From contig NZ_CP043909.1 in assembly GCF_008630915.1 (NCBI RefSeq), forward strand, positions 310,001 through 374,000: DNA of 64,000 nt, read 5' to 3'. This stretch comes from Acinetobacter suaedae (lineage in GTDB: Bacteria; Pseudomonadota; Gammaproteobacteria; Pseudomonadales; Moraxellaceae). Within the stretch, counting starts at the first letter, position 1, and each line of letters begins with the position of its first letter. The position numbers and the translations under genes were made by a program. Below, piece after piece: positions 34,439 through 42,812 of this stretch. The notes beneath the pieces are model-generated. The model ran no database searches, was not told where the DNA came from, and saw only the letters and a list, made by a program, of their open reading frames with translations.

Positions 34439-34906
34439 ATGTCAGTTTGGTTTGCAATGCTGATAGGTGCATGTATAGGTGTGGTTTTAACCACAATTAT
34501 TTTATCTCATAGCCGTAATGGGCGGATCCAAGCTGAATATGAAAAATATATTGCTGAATTAGAGTTAGAGCATAAACAAGCATTATTAGATGCCCAGAAA
34601 CGCAGTGTGAATACCAGTCGTGCAGTACTCAAAGGAAAAATGGCAGAGCAGTTTGCACCCATCCTTCCTGAGTTTCGTTATTTACCCAGCGATGCTAAGT
34701 TTTTGGGTGACCCAGTGGATTATGTCATTTTTGATGGTTATACCGACTTTCGTGATGGAGATGGTGAAGCCGAAGATATTGAAGTGATTTTATTGGATAT
34801 CAAAAGTGGCGGTGCACGCTTGAGTAAAGGGCAGCAAGCCATTGCTCAAGCAGTACAAGAAGGGCGGGTGCGTTTTGAAACGCTTAGAATTGATTTTGAA
34901 GACTAA
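34439..34906 (+). CDS. Holliday junction resolvase-related, membrane-anchored endonuclease-like protein
   Basis: 155 residues. Residues 2-23 form one membrane helix, followed by a coiled-coil-like segment (about 29-60), then an endonuclease-like domain: LPEFRYLPSDAKFLGDPVDY with Asp94, and IEVILLDIKSG with Asp120-Ile-Lys122. This is the pattern of the COG4741 proteins, described as distantly related to archaeal Holliday junction resolvases. The ATG at 34439 has an excellent SD (AAGGATAAGGA); an in-frame TTG at 34418 does not. The stop overlaps the convergent methyltransferase gene by 4 bases. Activity and site of action are unknown. Confidence 0.75.
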   Translation: MSVWFAMLIGACIGVVLTTIILSHSRNGRIQAEYEKYIAELELEHKQALLDAQKRSVNTSRAVLKGKMAEQFAPILPEFRYLPSDAKFLGDPVDYVIFDGYTDFRDGDGEAEDIEVILLDIKSGGARLSKGQQAIAQAVQEGRVRFETLRIDFED

Positions 34907-35535
34907 ACAATTTTTGATTTCTGTACTCTTGCCAATAACATTTTTTGAGCGATAAGCGGGATACCTTCAGCGTCAAAATATTCTTTTTCTGCAAATTGAA
35001 ACTTTGTTTGCAATAGATGATGTTCTATATCTCGGTTGAGATGGCAGCCATCGCCAATGCGCTTTTGAATAGGTGTTAATATCGTTTGTAGAGATTGGAT
35101 TTTAGCAGAATCTGGATGTTTGACATGTTCTAACAAGTGGAATGTTCCCGTTGGTTTTAGCACACGGAAAACTTCTGCAAGTGCTTGGTCGAGTTGAGGA
35201 ATACTACACAATGTCCATGTTGAAACAACATGATCCAAAGACGCATCAGCAAAAGGCAGCTTTTCTGCGCTGGCTTGAATATGTTTGACATAGAATGGCG
35301 CATGTTGAACACGTTCCACCGCAAGTTGGTAGATATCAGGATTTGGTTCTAATGCATATAGCGTGTCGATATTGCCATAAAATGGAATATTCAGTCCCGT
35401 ACCAAAGCCGATTTCTAGTACATCGCCTTCAATCGGCAGTAATAGTTCACGACGTCGATCCATCAAACTGGCTGTTTGCATGACTTGATTGAGTAAATGA
35501 GGAAAGATACGGCGTTGATAAAATTGATAAATCAT
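34903..35535 (-). CDS. Class I SAM-dependent methyltransferase
   Basis: 210 residues. SAM-binding motif I is VLEIGFGTGLNIPFY, followed by LYALEPNPD (motif II), LPFADASLDHVVSTWTLCSI (motif IV region) and a VLKPTGTFHLLEH segment. This is the UbiE/COQ5-like or phospholipid-methylase-like branch. The ATG at 35535 is preceded by GGGATGGA; an in-frame start at 35568 would add 11 residues. The substrate is not predictable. Confidence 0.85.
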   Translation of the reverse strand: MIYQFYQRRIFPHLLNQVMQTASLMDRRRELLLPIEGDVLEIGFGTGLNIPFYGNIDTLYALEPNPDIYQLAVERVQHAPFYVKHIQASAEKLPFADASLDHVVSTWTLCSIPQLDQALAEVFRVLKPTGTFHLLEHVKHPDSAKIQSLQTILTPIQKRIGDGCHLNRDIEHHLLQTKFQFAEKEYFDAEGIPLIAQKMLLARVQKSKIV

Positions 35536-35704
35536 ACAGATCCATCCCTTGATTAAATAAAGCAACACATAAATAACAGCACAAAAATATGACCAAAGTG
35601 AGTTTGATTGTTACTAAAAAACGCACTTTTTTTCACCATCCAAGCATACTATGAAGAGAGTTAGTTTTTTAAGTTTTTAGTGATATTTTGAGGATGATTG
35701 AGCC

Positions 35705-36268
35705 ATGAAAAAGCGTCTATGGATGAGTTTATGCATGGTTGCAGCACTTGGACAAACACACGCATCAAGTAATGGCGTTGAATATAATATTGCCAACGGC
35801 TTAGCGCCAGTCGTGAAGTACCAATCAATTTCTGTGCTTCAACCTTTTGATGGGAACTTTCGAATTCTTGGTTCTAAAGTCTATCATGATGATGAACAAG
35901 CAAAATTTTCACCGATTGATTACGCCGTGAGTCTGGATTTATTTACCGATCCAGAAATTGCTCGAACTATCTCTGTTCGTCAGTATGATCGTTATCTCAA
36001 TTGGAACATGAAAACTTTGCCTGTGCCACCTGATCAAGCCATTAAAATGGTATCAAATATGCACATCATTCCAGCAAATCCTGAGATTGCAAAACAAATC
36101 AAACAGGTCAAGCGTGGGGATTTGGTCAATCTAAAAGGTGAGTTGGTTGAAGTGCGTGATAAGGATCTAGTTTGGACATCTTCTCTAACTCCTGGTGGTG
36201 TAGGTGATGGGGCGTGTGAGTTATTTCGCGTGAGTTCGATTGAATGGATCGAAAGACAGAAAATTTAA
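35705..36268 (+). CDS. Uncharacterised exported protein
   Basis: 187 residues. Residues 1-21 are a signal peptide (KKRLWMSLCMVAALGQTHA). The mature part contains YAVSLDLFTDPEIARTISV and RYLNWNMKTLPVPPDQA, and ends LKGELVEVRDKDLVWTSS...GACELFRVSSIEW. This last pattern, a ligand-like loop before a GACE.F segment, recurs in exported proteins of unknown function. SD-like GAGGATGATTGAGCC. Downstream is a shared terminator. Confidence 0.65.
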   Translation: MKKRLWMSLCMVAALGQTHASSNGVEYNIANGLAPVVKYQSISVLQPFDGNFRILGSKVYHDDEQAKFSPIDYAVSLDLFTDPEIARTISVRQYDRYLNWNMKTLPVPPDQAIKMVSNMHIIPANPEIAKQIKQVKRGDLVNLKGELVEVRDKDLVWTSSLTPGGVGDGACELFRVSSIEWIERQKI

Positions 36269-36286
36269 AAAGATAGCTTTAAATGG

Positions 36287-36322
36287 AAAAAAGCCCCTGA
36301 GTTTAAGATGAGGGGCTTTTTT
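36287..36322. terminator. Bidirectional terminator
   Basis: AAAAAAGCCCCT / AGGGGCTTTTTT with a 12-base loop, between the convergent genes ending at 36268 and 36348. Confidence 0.9.
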
Positions 36323-36347
36323 ATGAGATAAATGTATAAACTTTCAA

Positions 36348-36890
36348 TTAGTCTTCAGGTGTTTGCTTGTTTTTCCAGTGGTGTAATTGGCTTTGAGCAT
36401 GCAAATACTGATTAAGTTGGTCTACTTGCTGAGCAGAATCTGCTTGAGTATTCGGTTGATCCAAAACTTTGGCTTGATGTTCCCAATAACTATAGAGTAG
36501 ACCTTGGATATAACGTCCTTGTTCTGTTTTAAGATCTAGTTCCTTGAGCATGGTCAGCGCAGATTTTACATTATCCTTTTGGCGTTGCTGTTCAAACTCA
36601 GGCGTGAGTGTCCCTTTCTCACGCATTTCCGCTACTTCAATTTCCATACTGTCCGTCATGTCCGTGAAGCGTTGATCGTAATCTTCTAGAATGGCAATAT
36701 CCGCAGCGTCATTTGCAGTATCAGGAAATTGCTTGATTGGCACTGGATTGAGTTGACCAATTGCATCTTTGACAGAATCACTCGTTCGATCATTTGATCG
36801 TGAGGGTTGTTGTTCTTTGTTACATGCACTGAGCATGAGCGCTGCAGTTAATGTAAATGTGATCGCCAGCGTTTTTTTAATTTTAGACAT
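36348..36890 (-). CDS. Lipoprotein of unknown function
   Basis: 180 residues. Signal MSKIKKTLAITFTLTAALMLSAC, lipobox LSAC, lipidated Cys23. The rest is hydrophilic and helical with many Gln/Asp/Glu (EDYDQRFTDMTDSMEIEVAEMREK), without transmembrane segments. The ATG at 36890 lies 8 bases after the stop of the methyltransferase gene, so the two are probably co-transcribed; an in-frame TTG at 36902 is less likely. Family not recognised. Confidence 0.72.
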   Translation of the reverse strand: MSKIKKTLAITFTLTAALMLSACNKEQQPSRSNDRTSDSVKDAIGQLNPVPIKQFPDTANDAADIAILEDYDQRFTDMTDSMEIEVAEMREKGTLTPEFEQQRQKDNVKSALTMLKELDLKTEQGRYIQGLLYSYWEHQAKVLDQPNTQADSAQQVDQLNQYLHAQSQLHHWKNKQTPED

Positions 36891-36898
36891 AGTTCCAC

Positions 36899-37678
36899 TC
36901 AAGTTGATATTTTCTGAAAATGATAAGCAAAAGTACGATAAGGAAAGTCAATCTGATCTTGCGGATTTAATCCCGTAAAATCAAATACAATTTTTTCAAA
37001 TTTTGCCTTTAATCGTTGTTGCTCGTGTTGGGGCATGGCAGCAATAAAACTGGTCGAAAGTAAGCGCTTACTCACCACTTGCTCTACAGTACCATGATGA
37101 TAGAGCTGGAAGTTTTGTAGTCCATTGAATTTGAACAGTCCTTGATGTTCAAATACCTGTTTCCATTGTCCAGTATGGTAACGAGGCGAATCACCTTCGA
37201 ATGGTGCAATCTCATTTGCTAGGGCTTTCACCCAATCGACGTCAATATCGCGTTGATTCCAGACTAGGCCTAAATGTCCTGAAGGTGTTAACACACGATG
37301 CATCTCTTTCAAGGTTTTTAGATTAGCAAACCAATGAAATGATTGTGCGCAAACAATGGCATCAATGGACTCATCATCCAAAGGGAGTTGATCACTAAAC
37401 GCTTGTAGTGAAATTACCATAGGATGTGCTTGTTGTAACTGCTGTAACATTTCGGTTACAGGCTCGATTGCAACAATTTTTGCTTGGGTTTGTAAGAGGT
37501 AAGGTAAGAATTTGCCAGTCCCAGAACCTAGGTCGATAACAGTGGAATTTTCATCTATCTGGAGTCGATCTTGCAGCCAAACCCCTATTTCTTGTGGATA
37601 ATTGGGGCGAACCTGTTGGTAGAGTTCAGCCCCTAAACTAAAGCCCTTTTGTGCCGCTGGATGCAAGGATTGTGTCAT
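36899..37678 (-). CDS. Class I SAM-dependent methyltransferase
   Basis: 259 residues. Motif I is VIDLGSGTGKFLPYL, then IVAIEPVTEML, DAIVCAQSFHWFANLKTLKEMHRVLTP (read in parts) and GHLGLVWNQRDIDVDWV. This is the methyltransferase type 11 branch, close to yeast Crg1-like and trans-aconitate-type enzymes. The SFHWF sequence is typical of the group. First gene of a two-gene minus-strand unit with the lipoprotein. Confidence 0.85.
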   Translation of the reverse strand: MTQSLHPAAQKGFSLGAELYQQVRPNYPQEIGVWLQDRLQIDENSTVIDLGSGTGKFLPYLLQTQAKIVAIEPVTEMLQQLQQAHPMVISLQAFSDQLPLDDESIDAIVCAQSFHWFANLKTLKEMHRVLTPSGHLGLVWNQRDIDVDWVKALANEIAPFEGDSPRYHTGQWKQVFEHQGLFKFNGLQNFQLYHHGTVEQVVSKRLLSTSFIAAMPQHEQQRLKAKFEKIVFDFTGLNPQDQIDFPYRTFAYHFQKIST

Positions 37679-37784
37679 TTTTTGCGCTTTTTAATCTGCC
37701 CGATCTCTATAAAATAAGATACTCCGCAATTTTGGATTGGCAAAGTAAGTATTTGTTGATTCCCATCAAGGATCTTTTTTTAGT

Positions 37785-39062
37785 GTGAGCATGGATAAAC
37801 AAATAATATTTGAAGATGATCATATTCGCGTTATTTTTTTAAAAGGTTCAAGTGATACTTTAGTGGTTTCGTTTGGCGATTTGATTAGTCGCGCTAAAGG
37901 CATGTCCATCAATGCTGAAAAATCATTAATAAAATACCAATACAATGTGATCGGCATTATGCCGAAGCAAAAGACATGGTTTCCCAAAAGCAGCATGCTC
38001 AACATGCAGCAACAGATTCAACCATTTTTAGCACAGTTTAAAGAGCGAGTCGGCTATGGTGGCTCGATGGGTGGCTATGCTGCCATTAAGTATTCAAATT
38101 TATTGAATATGCAAAAAATTGTGGCTTTTGTACCACAATACACCATTGATCCTGAAGTGGTGCAAGACCGCCGTTATGCAGAGTTTTTTGATGTATCAAT
38201 TCATCAACATATGGAAATTCAACCGGATGAAGTTGATTCATCTCGTGAATATATCATTGTCTATGATCCATATTTTGCTGAAGACAAAGAGCATTTCTTA
38301 AAAATTAAACCATTATTACCGCAAATGCATGTGATTCATTTACCCTTTACAGGACATGAAGCACTTTCTGTTTTGGCGAGTTCTGAATTACTGAATGATT
38401 TTGTTGAAAAGCCATTTGATATTACCTACTTCTATCAGCGGGTTCGTCAAGTGAAGAAGCAGAGTAAGTTCTATTATCGTCATGTACTTGATGCTTTACT
38501 GCCTCGACATCATCAGGCGTTATTAAAAATTTTAGAAGATAACGATCTACAGTTAGATGAACGTTATTTCGATGCGGTGATGAAACAAAAACTCGTGCAG
38601 CAATTGTTCCGAATGAAACAGGGCACTGAGCAGAACTTAGTGAAATTAGGAGCATTACCGCATTTTGTGCAGCAAAATGGGGCACAGCGTCCAAAAGTAA
38701 GCACTGCTCAGCATGAGTTCTTGGTTTTTAATTTGGTGAGTTTAAAACTTGAAAGTTATAGCGCAGATGTGATTGCTGCACAGTCGCAATATTTGCTCCC
38801 TTTAAATGGTAGAAGCAACGCCTTAGTGGATTTAGAGTTGAATGGTGATCATTATTTATTGACGATGAATGATCGTGGTATCCATAAACTCATCGCGTTG
38901 GGTGAGCCATTACCTTTGGATCAATCGCCATTGATTTTCAAGCAATATGCTGAATTTTGCAGTGTGAGCTATAAGCAGTTAACTTTGTCTTGTGATACAA
39001 ACGGTTTAAGCCATTTTATTGAAAATAACGTAGATGAACAGACCAAATTATTCTTGATTTGA
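37785..39062 (+). CDS. Uncharacterised protein with an alpha/beta-hydrolase-like N-terminal domain
   Basis: 425 residues. The first half resembles an alpha/beta hydrolase: a nucleophile-elbow motif GYGGSMGGYAA (about residue 91), a YDPYFAEDKEHF segment that could supply the acid, and TGHEAL with a candidate His. The second half (about 220-425) is not recognised. GTG 37785 has an AAGGAT SD at suitable distance; ATG 37791 is an alternative. Similar hydrolase-like proteins occur near glycan genes, but no such genes are here. It is probably cytoplasmic (no signal). Confidence 0.65.
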   Translation: MSMDKQIIFEDDHIRVIFLKGSSDTLVVSFGDLISRAKGMSINAEKSLIKYQYNVIGIMPKQKTWFPKSSMLNMQQQIQPFLAQFKERVGYGGSMGGYAAIKYSNLLNMQKIVAFVPQYTIDPEVVQDRRYAEFFDVSIHQHMEIQPDEVDSSREYIIVYDPYFAEDKEHFLKIKPLLPQMHVIHLPFTGHEALSVLASSELLNDFVEKPFDITYFYQRVRQVKKQSKFYYRHVLDALLPRHHQALLKILEDNDLQLDERYFDAVMKQKLVQQLFRMKQGTEQNLVKLGALPHFVQQNGAQRPKVSTAQHEFLVFNLVSLKLESYSADVIAAQSQYLLPLNGRSNALVDLELNGDHYLLTMNDRGIHKLIALGEPLPLDQSPLIFKQYAEFCSVSYKQLTLSCDTNGLSHFIENNVDEQTKLFLI

Positions 39063-39078
39063 GTGAGAAATCAGAAGC

Positions 39079-39118
39079 GTAAAAAAAGCCTTTTGAACGA
39101 TCAAAAGGCTTTTTTTAC
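39079..39118. terminator. Bidirectional terminator
   Basis: GTAAAAAAAGCCTTTTGA / TCAAAAGGCTTTTTTTAC around ACGA: an 18-bp perfect stem between convergent genes. Confidence 0.92.
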
Positions 39119-39133
39119 GTTGAATGTTTGAGC

Positions 39134-39784
39134 TTAGTTTGCGCCCACTTTTGCATTGGTGTTTACATTTGCATTTACACCTAATACTTTCACACCAACA
39201 TTTGCACCGGCTTCAGCATTTGCATTTGCTTTTTTGCCTTTGATGCGGTCAAGGAGTTTTACTTTCTTTTCAGCTGCATTATTTTGAGCTTCTGCTTGAG
39301 CTGTTTGCTTCGCATCAATACGTGCTTTTACTTCAGCTGTTTTTTGTGCAGATATTGCTTTGCCATCAGCGGCATGATTTTCATGTGCTGATTTTCTCGC
39401 CTCGATACGATCTTTAACATCCGCAGTCTTTTCAGCGGCTAAAGCTCGACCATCAGCTGCTTTATCTACCGCGTAGTGAGTTCCATTTTTAACGGCAGCA
39501 CCAGTGGTATGTACAACAGATGAACCAACATTTGCAGCAGTGCCCACGGTTTTTTGAGTTACATCTACCCCAGTGTTTACAGCGGCATGACCAACATGAT
39601 GTGCTGTCTGACCTACGCCTTGTGCAGTATTTTTAACTGCGCCCGTAACACCTTTAATTAAGCCATTTGATTGTACAGAGACTTGTGCTGAGCCACTTGC
39701 ATTTGCGCCAACGTTTTGTGCAAAAACTGATGCAGAAGCAAGAATACTAGTTGTCACGATAGCTGTTTTGATCATTTTTTTCAT
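39134..39784 (-). CDS. Exported Ala-rich protein with internal repeats
   Basis: 216 residues. Signal peptide MKKMIKTAIVTTSILASASVFA. The mature protein is Ala/Lys/Val-rich. Two neighbouring repeats of about 29 residues begin AADGRALAAEKTADVKDRIEAR and AADGKAISAQKTAEVKARIDAK (shortened), predicted amphipathic helices. The ends are Asn/Ala/Gly-rich (NVGANASGSAQ, ANVNTNAKVGAN). SD AAGGAAACC precedes the ATG at 39784; an upstream in-frame start at 39811 would disrupt the signal. The composition recalls stress or desiccation proteins of the hydrophilin kind, but the family is not recognised. Confidence 0.7.
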   Translation of the reverse strand: MKKMIKTAIVTTSILASASVFAQNVGANASGSAQVSVQSNGLIKGVTGAVKNTAQGVGQTAHHVGHAAVNTGVDVTQKTVGTAANVGSSVVHTTGAAVKNGTHYAVDKAADGRALAAEKTADVKDRIEARKSAHENHAADGKAISAQKTAEVKARIDAKQTAQAEAQNNAAEKKVKLLDRIKGKKANANAEAGANVGVKVLGVNANVNTNAKVGAN

Positions 39785-40347
39785 TGCGGTTTCCTTCAGT
39801 GATGTGCCCAAGGCACTTCATAAACGCAATTGCATCATAGCGAGCAAAAGCAAGAAAGCTATGGATTTCAGCAAAACTTTACAAGCACGTTACAGCGCAA
39901 ACACACTCTAGTGATAAATTGTGGAGAAAAGATTTGAGGCTATATATGTGAAAATTATAGCTTAAAGTTGATTTGTTTGATGTCATAATAATGGTGGAAA
40001 TAAGAGACAGTCTTGTTGGAAAAACAAAAAAAGTGTGGTCGCTATCTCTCGATTTAGAAAAAAATAATTTAACTGAAAAGTGGCATTTTTATTGCTTGGT
40101 ATAAAAATGTGAAAAATTTATTTTTGGTTTTCATTGATTTTAATAAAAACCTTTTATCTCTCAAACTATTTTACCTTGAGGTAATTACCATCTAGAAACC
40201 GTGCATTATGACGAGACTGATTTTACGAATTTGAATGTTTGTAAAACATGAAAATTAATGTGAATATTAATGTTAATAATTATTGGTTATTAGATGATTA
40301 AAACAAAACCTTGAGATAAGCAGTAAAAGAAACACAGGAGAATATAA
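39785..40347. other. Intergenic region (563 bases) between divergent genes
   Basis: Strongly AT-rich, no coding character in any frame and no strong hairpin. It must hold promoters for the Ala-rich protein (leftward) and the 40348 gene (rightward). Confidence 0.5.
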
Positions 40348-40659
40348 ATGAAAATGATTGCGGCGTTTTTACTTGTATTGGTTGGATTAGGTGCAATCGT
40401 GCTTTATTTCCAACCATCCGATCCACTTACTTCATCCAATGATCTGTATATCCATCAGATCAAAGATGAGTATTTGGAAGTTCCTTCCGAGCCATTAAAC
40501 CAACAGGAGAACAGGCAAACAGAGATTAAAACAACAACTTTATTGAATCAATCTGAGACATCGGATGAGAAAGATCAATTTTATAACACCAAAAGTGATC
40601 CAGCGATTCAACCGATAGATCCAGAAACAGATCCAGCAAATCAAATTAAAACGCTTTAA
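40348..40659 (+). CDS. Small membrane-anchored protein of unknown function
   Basis: 103 residues. Residues 2-21 (KMIAAFLLVLVGLGAIVLYF) form a signal anchor; the rest is polar, rich in Asp/Glu/Gln/Pro/Thr and probably disordered (PIDPETDPANQ). SD GGAG, good spacing. It precedes the subtilase gene by 70 bases in the same direction and may be co-transcribed, perhaps as an accessory or inhibitor; that is inference from position only. Confidence 0.6.
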   Translation: MKMIAAFLLVLVGLGAIVLYFQPSDPLTSSNDLYIHQIKDEYLEVPSEPLNQQENRQTEIKTTTLLNQSETSDEKDQFYNTKSDPAIQPIDPETDPANQIKTL

Positions 40660-40665
40660 TCATCG

Positions 40666-40725
40666 CATGATCTTTACCCAAGATCATGAGAGATACATGT
40701 TCTTTATCCAAGAACAATGGAGATA
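40666..40725 (+). repeat. Two tandem 30-bp hairpin units upstream of the subtilase gene
   Basis: Unit 1 (40666-40695) contains TGATCTT-TACCC-AAGATCA; unit 2 (40696-40725) contains TGTTCTT-TATCC-AAGAACA. Each forms a perfect 7-bp stem with a 5-base loop, and the one stem difference (A:T to T:A) is compensated. Unit 2 ends with the GGAGATA that serves as SD for the TTG start at 40730. Confidence 0.8.
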
Positions 40726-40729
40726 GAAA

Positions 40730-42073
40730 TTGAAAAATAAAACTTTATTATTGCTAAGTTTATGTATTTTATACAGTACTCATGCTGCAGCAGATCTAAG
40801 CGCAACACAATTAAAGCAACAGTTGGATTCGACCGCTTTAGCTAAAGTTGCAAAAGGCAAGATTGATCTTAATGCTTTGGTGAATAATGAGTCGAATGAT
40901 TTACTCATCGAGTATGAGACAAATTTCCCTCATATTTCACCAAGTGCAGAAAAGCGGAATCATATTGCTGAGGGAAAAACACAGTTTAAAGCAAAGTATG
41001 CAAAAGCCTCTGGCTTCCAAACTTTACGCGAATTCAATGGATTACCTTTGGGTCTCTATCGAATTCAAGATCGAAAGACATTGGCTCAGGTTTTAAATGA
41101 TCCTTCGGTTAAAGGGGTATATCCGAATCGGAAAAATACACCGACCACGATGCAAAGTTTACCGCTAATTAACCAACCTCAGGCTGCTGATAATGGCTTT
41201 ACTGGGGAGGGTTCAAGTGTCGTGGTGATTGATACTGGTGTGAATTATAAGCACTCGGACTTTGGTTGTACGGCAGTAAATACACCAGCTTCAACCTGTC
41301 GTGTCGTGCATTCCTTTGATACTGCACCTGATGATGGCAGTTTGGATGATGATGGTCATGGCAGTAATGTTGCAGCGATTGTCGCTAAAGTCGCAACTAA
41401 AACTAAAATCATTGGTATTGATGCATTTAGGAAAGTCCGATCCCAAGGACAATGGGTCAGCACTGCCTATGATAGTGATATTCTCGCAGGCATTAATTGG
41501 GCGGTAAATAATGCCCAAGCTTATAATATTAAAGCGATTAATATGAGCTTGGGTGTATCGGGTGTGAAATATACATCTGAATGCCAAAACAGTAGTTACG
41601 CAACTGCATTTGCCAATGCACGAGCAGTCGGAGTTGCTCCTGTTGTCGCGTCTGGTAATGATGGGTTTGCAGATGGAATATCTTCACCAGCATGTGTGGC
41701 AGGTGCGGTGCGTGTAGGAGCTGTGTACGATAGTAATCAGGGAACTATGGCATGGAGTAATTGTACAGATAGAACCACAGCTGCAGACAAAGTCACTTGT
41801 TTTAGTAATGGTGGTTCACTGGTCACTTTACTCGCACCAGGTGCATTGATTACCGCAGGTGGTGAGACACAAGGGGGAACATCTCAAGCTGCACCCCATG
41901 TAGCAGGAGCAATTGCATTATTGCGTGCCAATAGTGTGACTCCAACAGAGAGCATTGATCAAACGATTCACCGTTTGAAAGTTACTGGGAAGCCAGTTAC
42001 CGATACGAGAACTGGTTTGGTCTTCCCACGTATTGATGTATTGGCTGCAAGCAACGGCTTATCATCCAATTAA
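40730..42073 (+). CDS. Secreted S8 (subtilisin-type) serine protease
   Basis: 447 residues, TTG start with SD GGAGA at good distance; no ATG fits the signal peptide better. Residues 1-21 are a signal (KNKTLLLLSLCILYSTHAAA). A propeptide of about 110 residues of the I9 type follows (GLPLGLYRIQDRKTLAQVL). The catalytic domain has VVVIDTGVNY (Asp), DDGHGSNVAAIVA (His), the oxyanion-hole Asn in VASGNDG, and GGTSQAAPHVAGA (Ser). The usual GTSM is GTSQ here. Six cysteines in the domain may form disulfides. A secreted degradative or envelope protease. Confidence 0.9.
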   Translation: MKNKTLLLLSLCILYSTHAAADLSATQLKQQLDSTALAKVAKGKIDLNALVNNESNDLLIEYETNFPHISPSAEKRNHIAEGKTQFKAKYAKASGFQTLREFNGLPLGLYRIQDRKTLAQVLNDPSVKGVYPNRKNTPTTMQSLPLINQPQAADNGFTGEGSSVVVIDTGVNYKHSDFGCTAVNTPASTCRVVHSFDTAPDDGSLDDDGHGSNVAAIVAKVATKTKIIGIDAFRKVRSQGQWVSTAYDSDILAGINWAVNNAQAYNIKAINMSLGVSGVKYTSECQNSSYATAFANARAVGVAPVVASGNDGFADGISSPACVAGAVRVGAVYDSNQGTMAWSNCTDRTTAADKVTCFSNGGSLVTLLAPGALITAGGETQGGTSQAAPHVAGAIALLRANSVTPTESIDQTIHRLKVTGKPVTDTRTGLVFPRIDVLAASNGLSSN

Positions 42074-42125
42074 GATTAATTTTTTATAGTTTAAGTTGAT
42101 CTATAGTACGTTTAGAAGTGCCATG

Positions 42126-42161
42126 ACTCGTTGCATAATCTTAATATGCAACGAGTTTTTT
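42126..42161. terminator. Bidirectional terminator after the subtilase gene
   Basis: ACTCGTTGCATA / TATGCAACGAGT, a 12-bp stem with a 7-base loop, followed by a T run on the plus strand. The convergent lipoprotein gene ends at 42166. Confidence 0.87.
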
Positions 42162-42165
42162 ATCA

Positions 42166-42579
42166 TTAATGGCATTTTGCCAAATTGTCAGCACTAAAAT
42201 TACTTTGCAACTTCTTAAAATTTGCTTGAATGGCTGGGTCTTGAATATTAAATATGGCTGCAGTTTGAGTAGGCGAGGTCACATTATTTGAATACTGTGT
42301 TGTATTTGTACTTGCTGAAATTAAACCTTGACGATTAAAAATCCAATGTTCCACAGCCTGTCCTCCCTCGAAATTACCGGTGAATTCAATAAAGCAATTT
42401 TTAGGTTGTTGGATGAGCTTTGCCATATTGTTCTCAGTAGAAGGTGTTGCTTCGATATTTTGAACTTGTTCTAAAACTTGCACAGCAGTTGTTGTTTGGA
42501 TCGGAGCAGAAGAACAGGCAGTAAAACCAAGGCTTGTTGTTATTGAAAATAAAAGTGCTTTTAATGGCGTTACATTCAT
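42166..42579 (-). CDS. Small lipoprotein of unknown function
   Basis: 137 residues. Signal MNVTPLKALLFSITTSLGFTAC, lipobox FTAC with Cys22. The mature part has CFIEFTGNFEGGQAVEHWIF and two further cysteines, one at the third residue from the end (AKCH). The ATG at 42579 is chosen over an in-frame TTG at 42585. Family not recognised. Confidence 0.7.
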   Translation of the reverse strand: MNVTPLKALLFSITTSLGFTACSSAPIQTTTAVQVLEQVQNIEATPSTENNMAKLIQQPKNCFIEFTGNFEGGQAVEHWIFNRQGLISASTNTTQYSNNVTSPTQTAAIFNIQDPAIQANFKKLQSNFSADNLAKCH

Positions 42580-42812
42580 GTGCAAAATTCCAGTGCTATA
42601 AATATCAAGAGTTCCAGTGTGTCGGTCAAGTGAGTTCAGTTCAACTCAGTTTTTGAAATGACCATGTCAATTTATAATGGATTCTTTCTACAAAATAAAA
42701 ATATGATTAGTAAATTGTATCAAAAATGACCATTAAAAAGGTCAATCAGGATAATGACCCTTTAAAACCTTTGTGCGATGTTGTGGGCGGAATAAAAAAG
42801 GAAAAACGAGTC

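Noticed and set aside
33662..34906. ParA plus nuclease-like gene as a plasmid partition remnant
   Set aside because: No ParB, no iteron repeats and no replication gene; the two genes are divergent and flanked by ordinary chromosomal genes.
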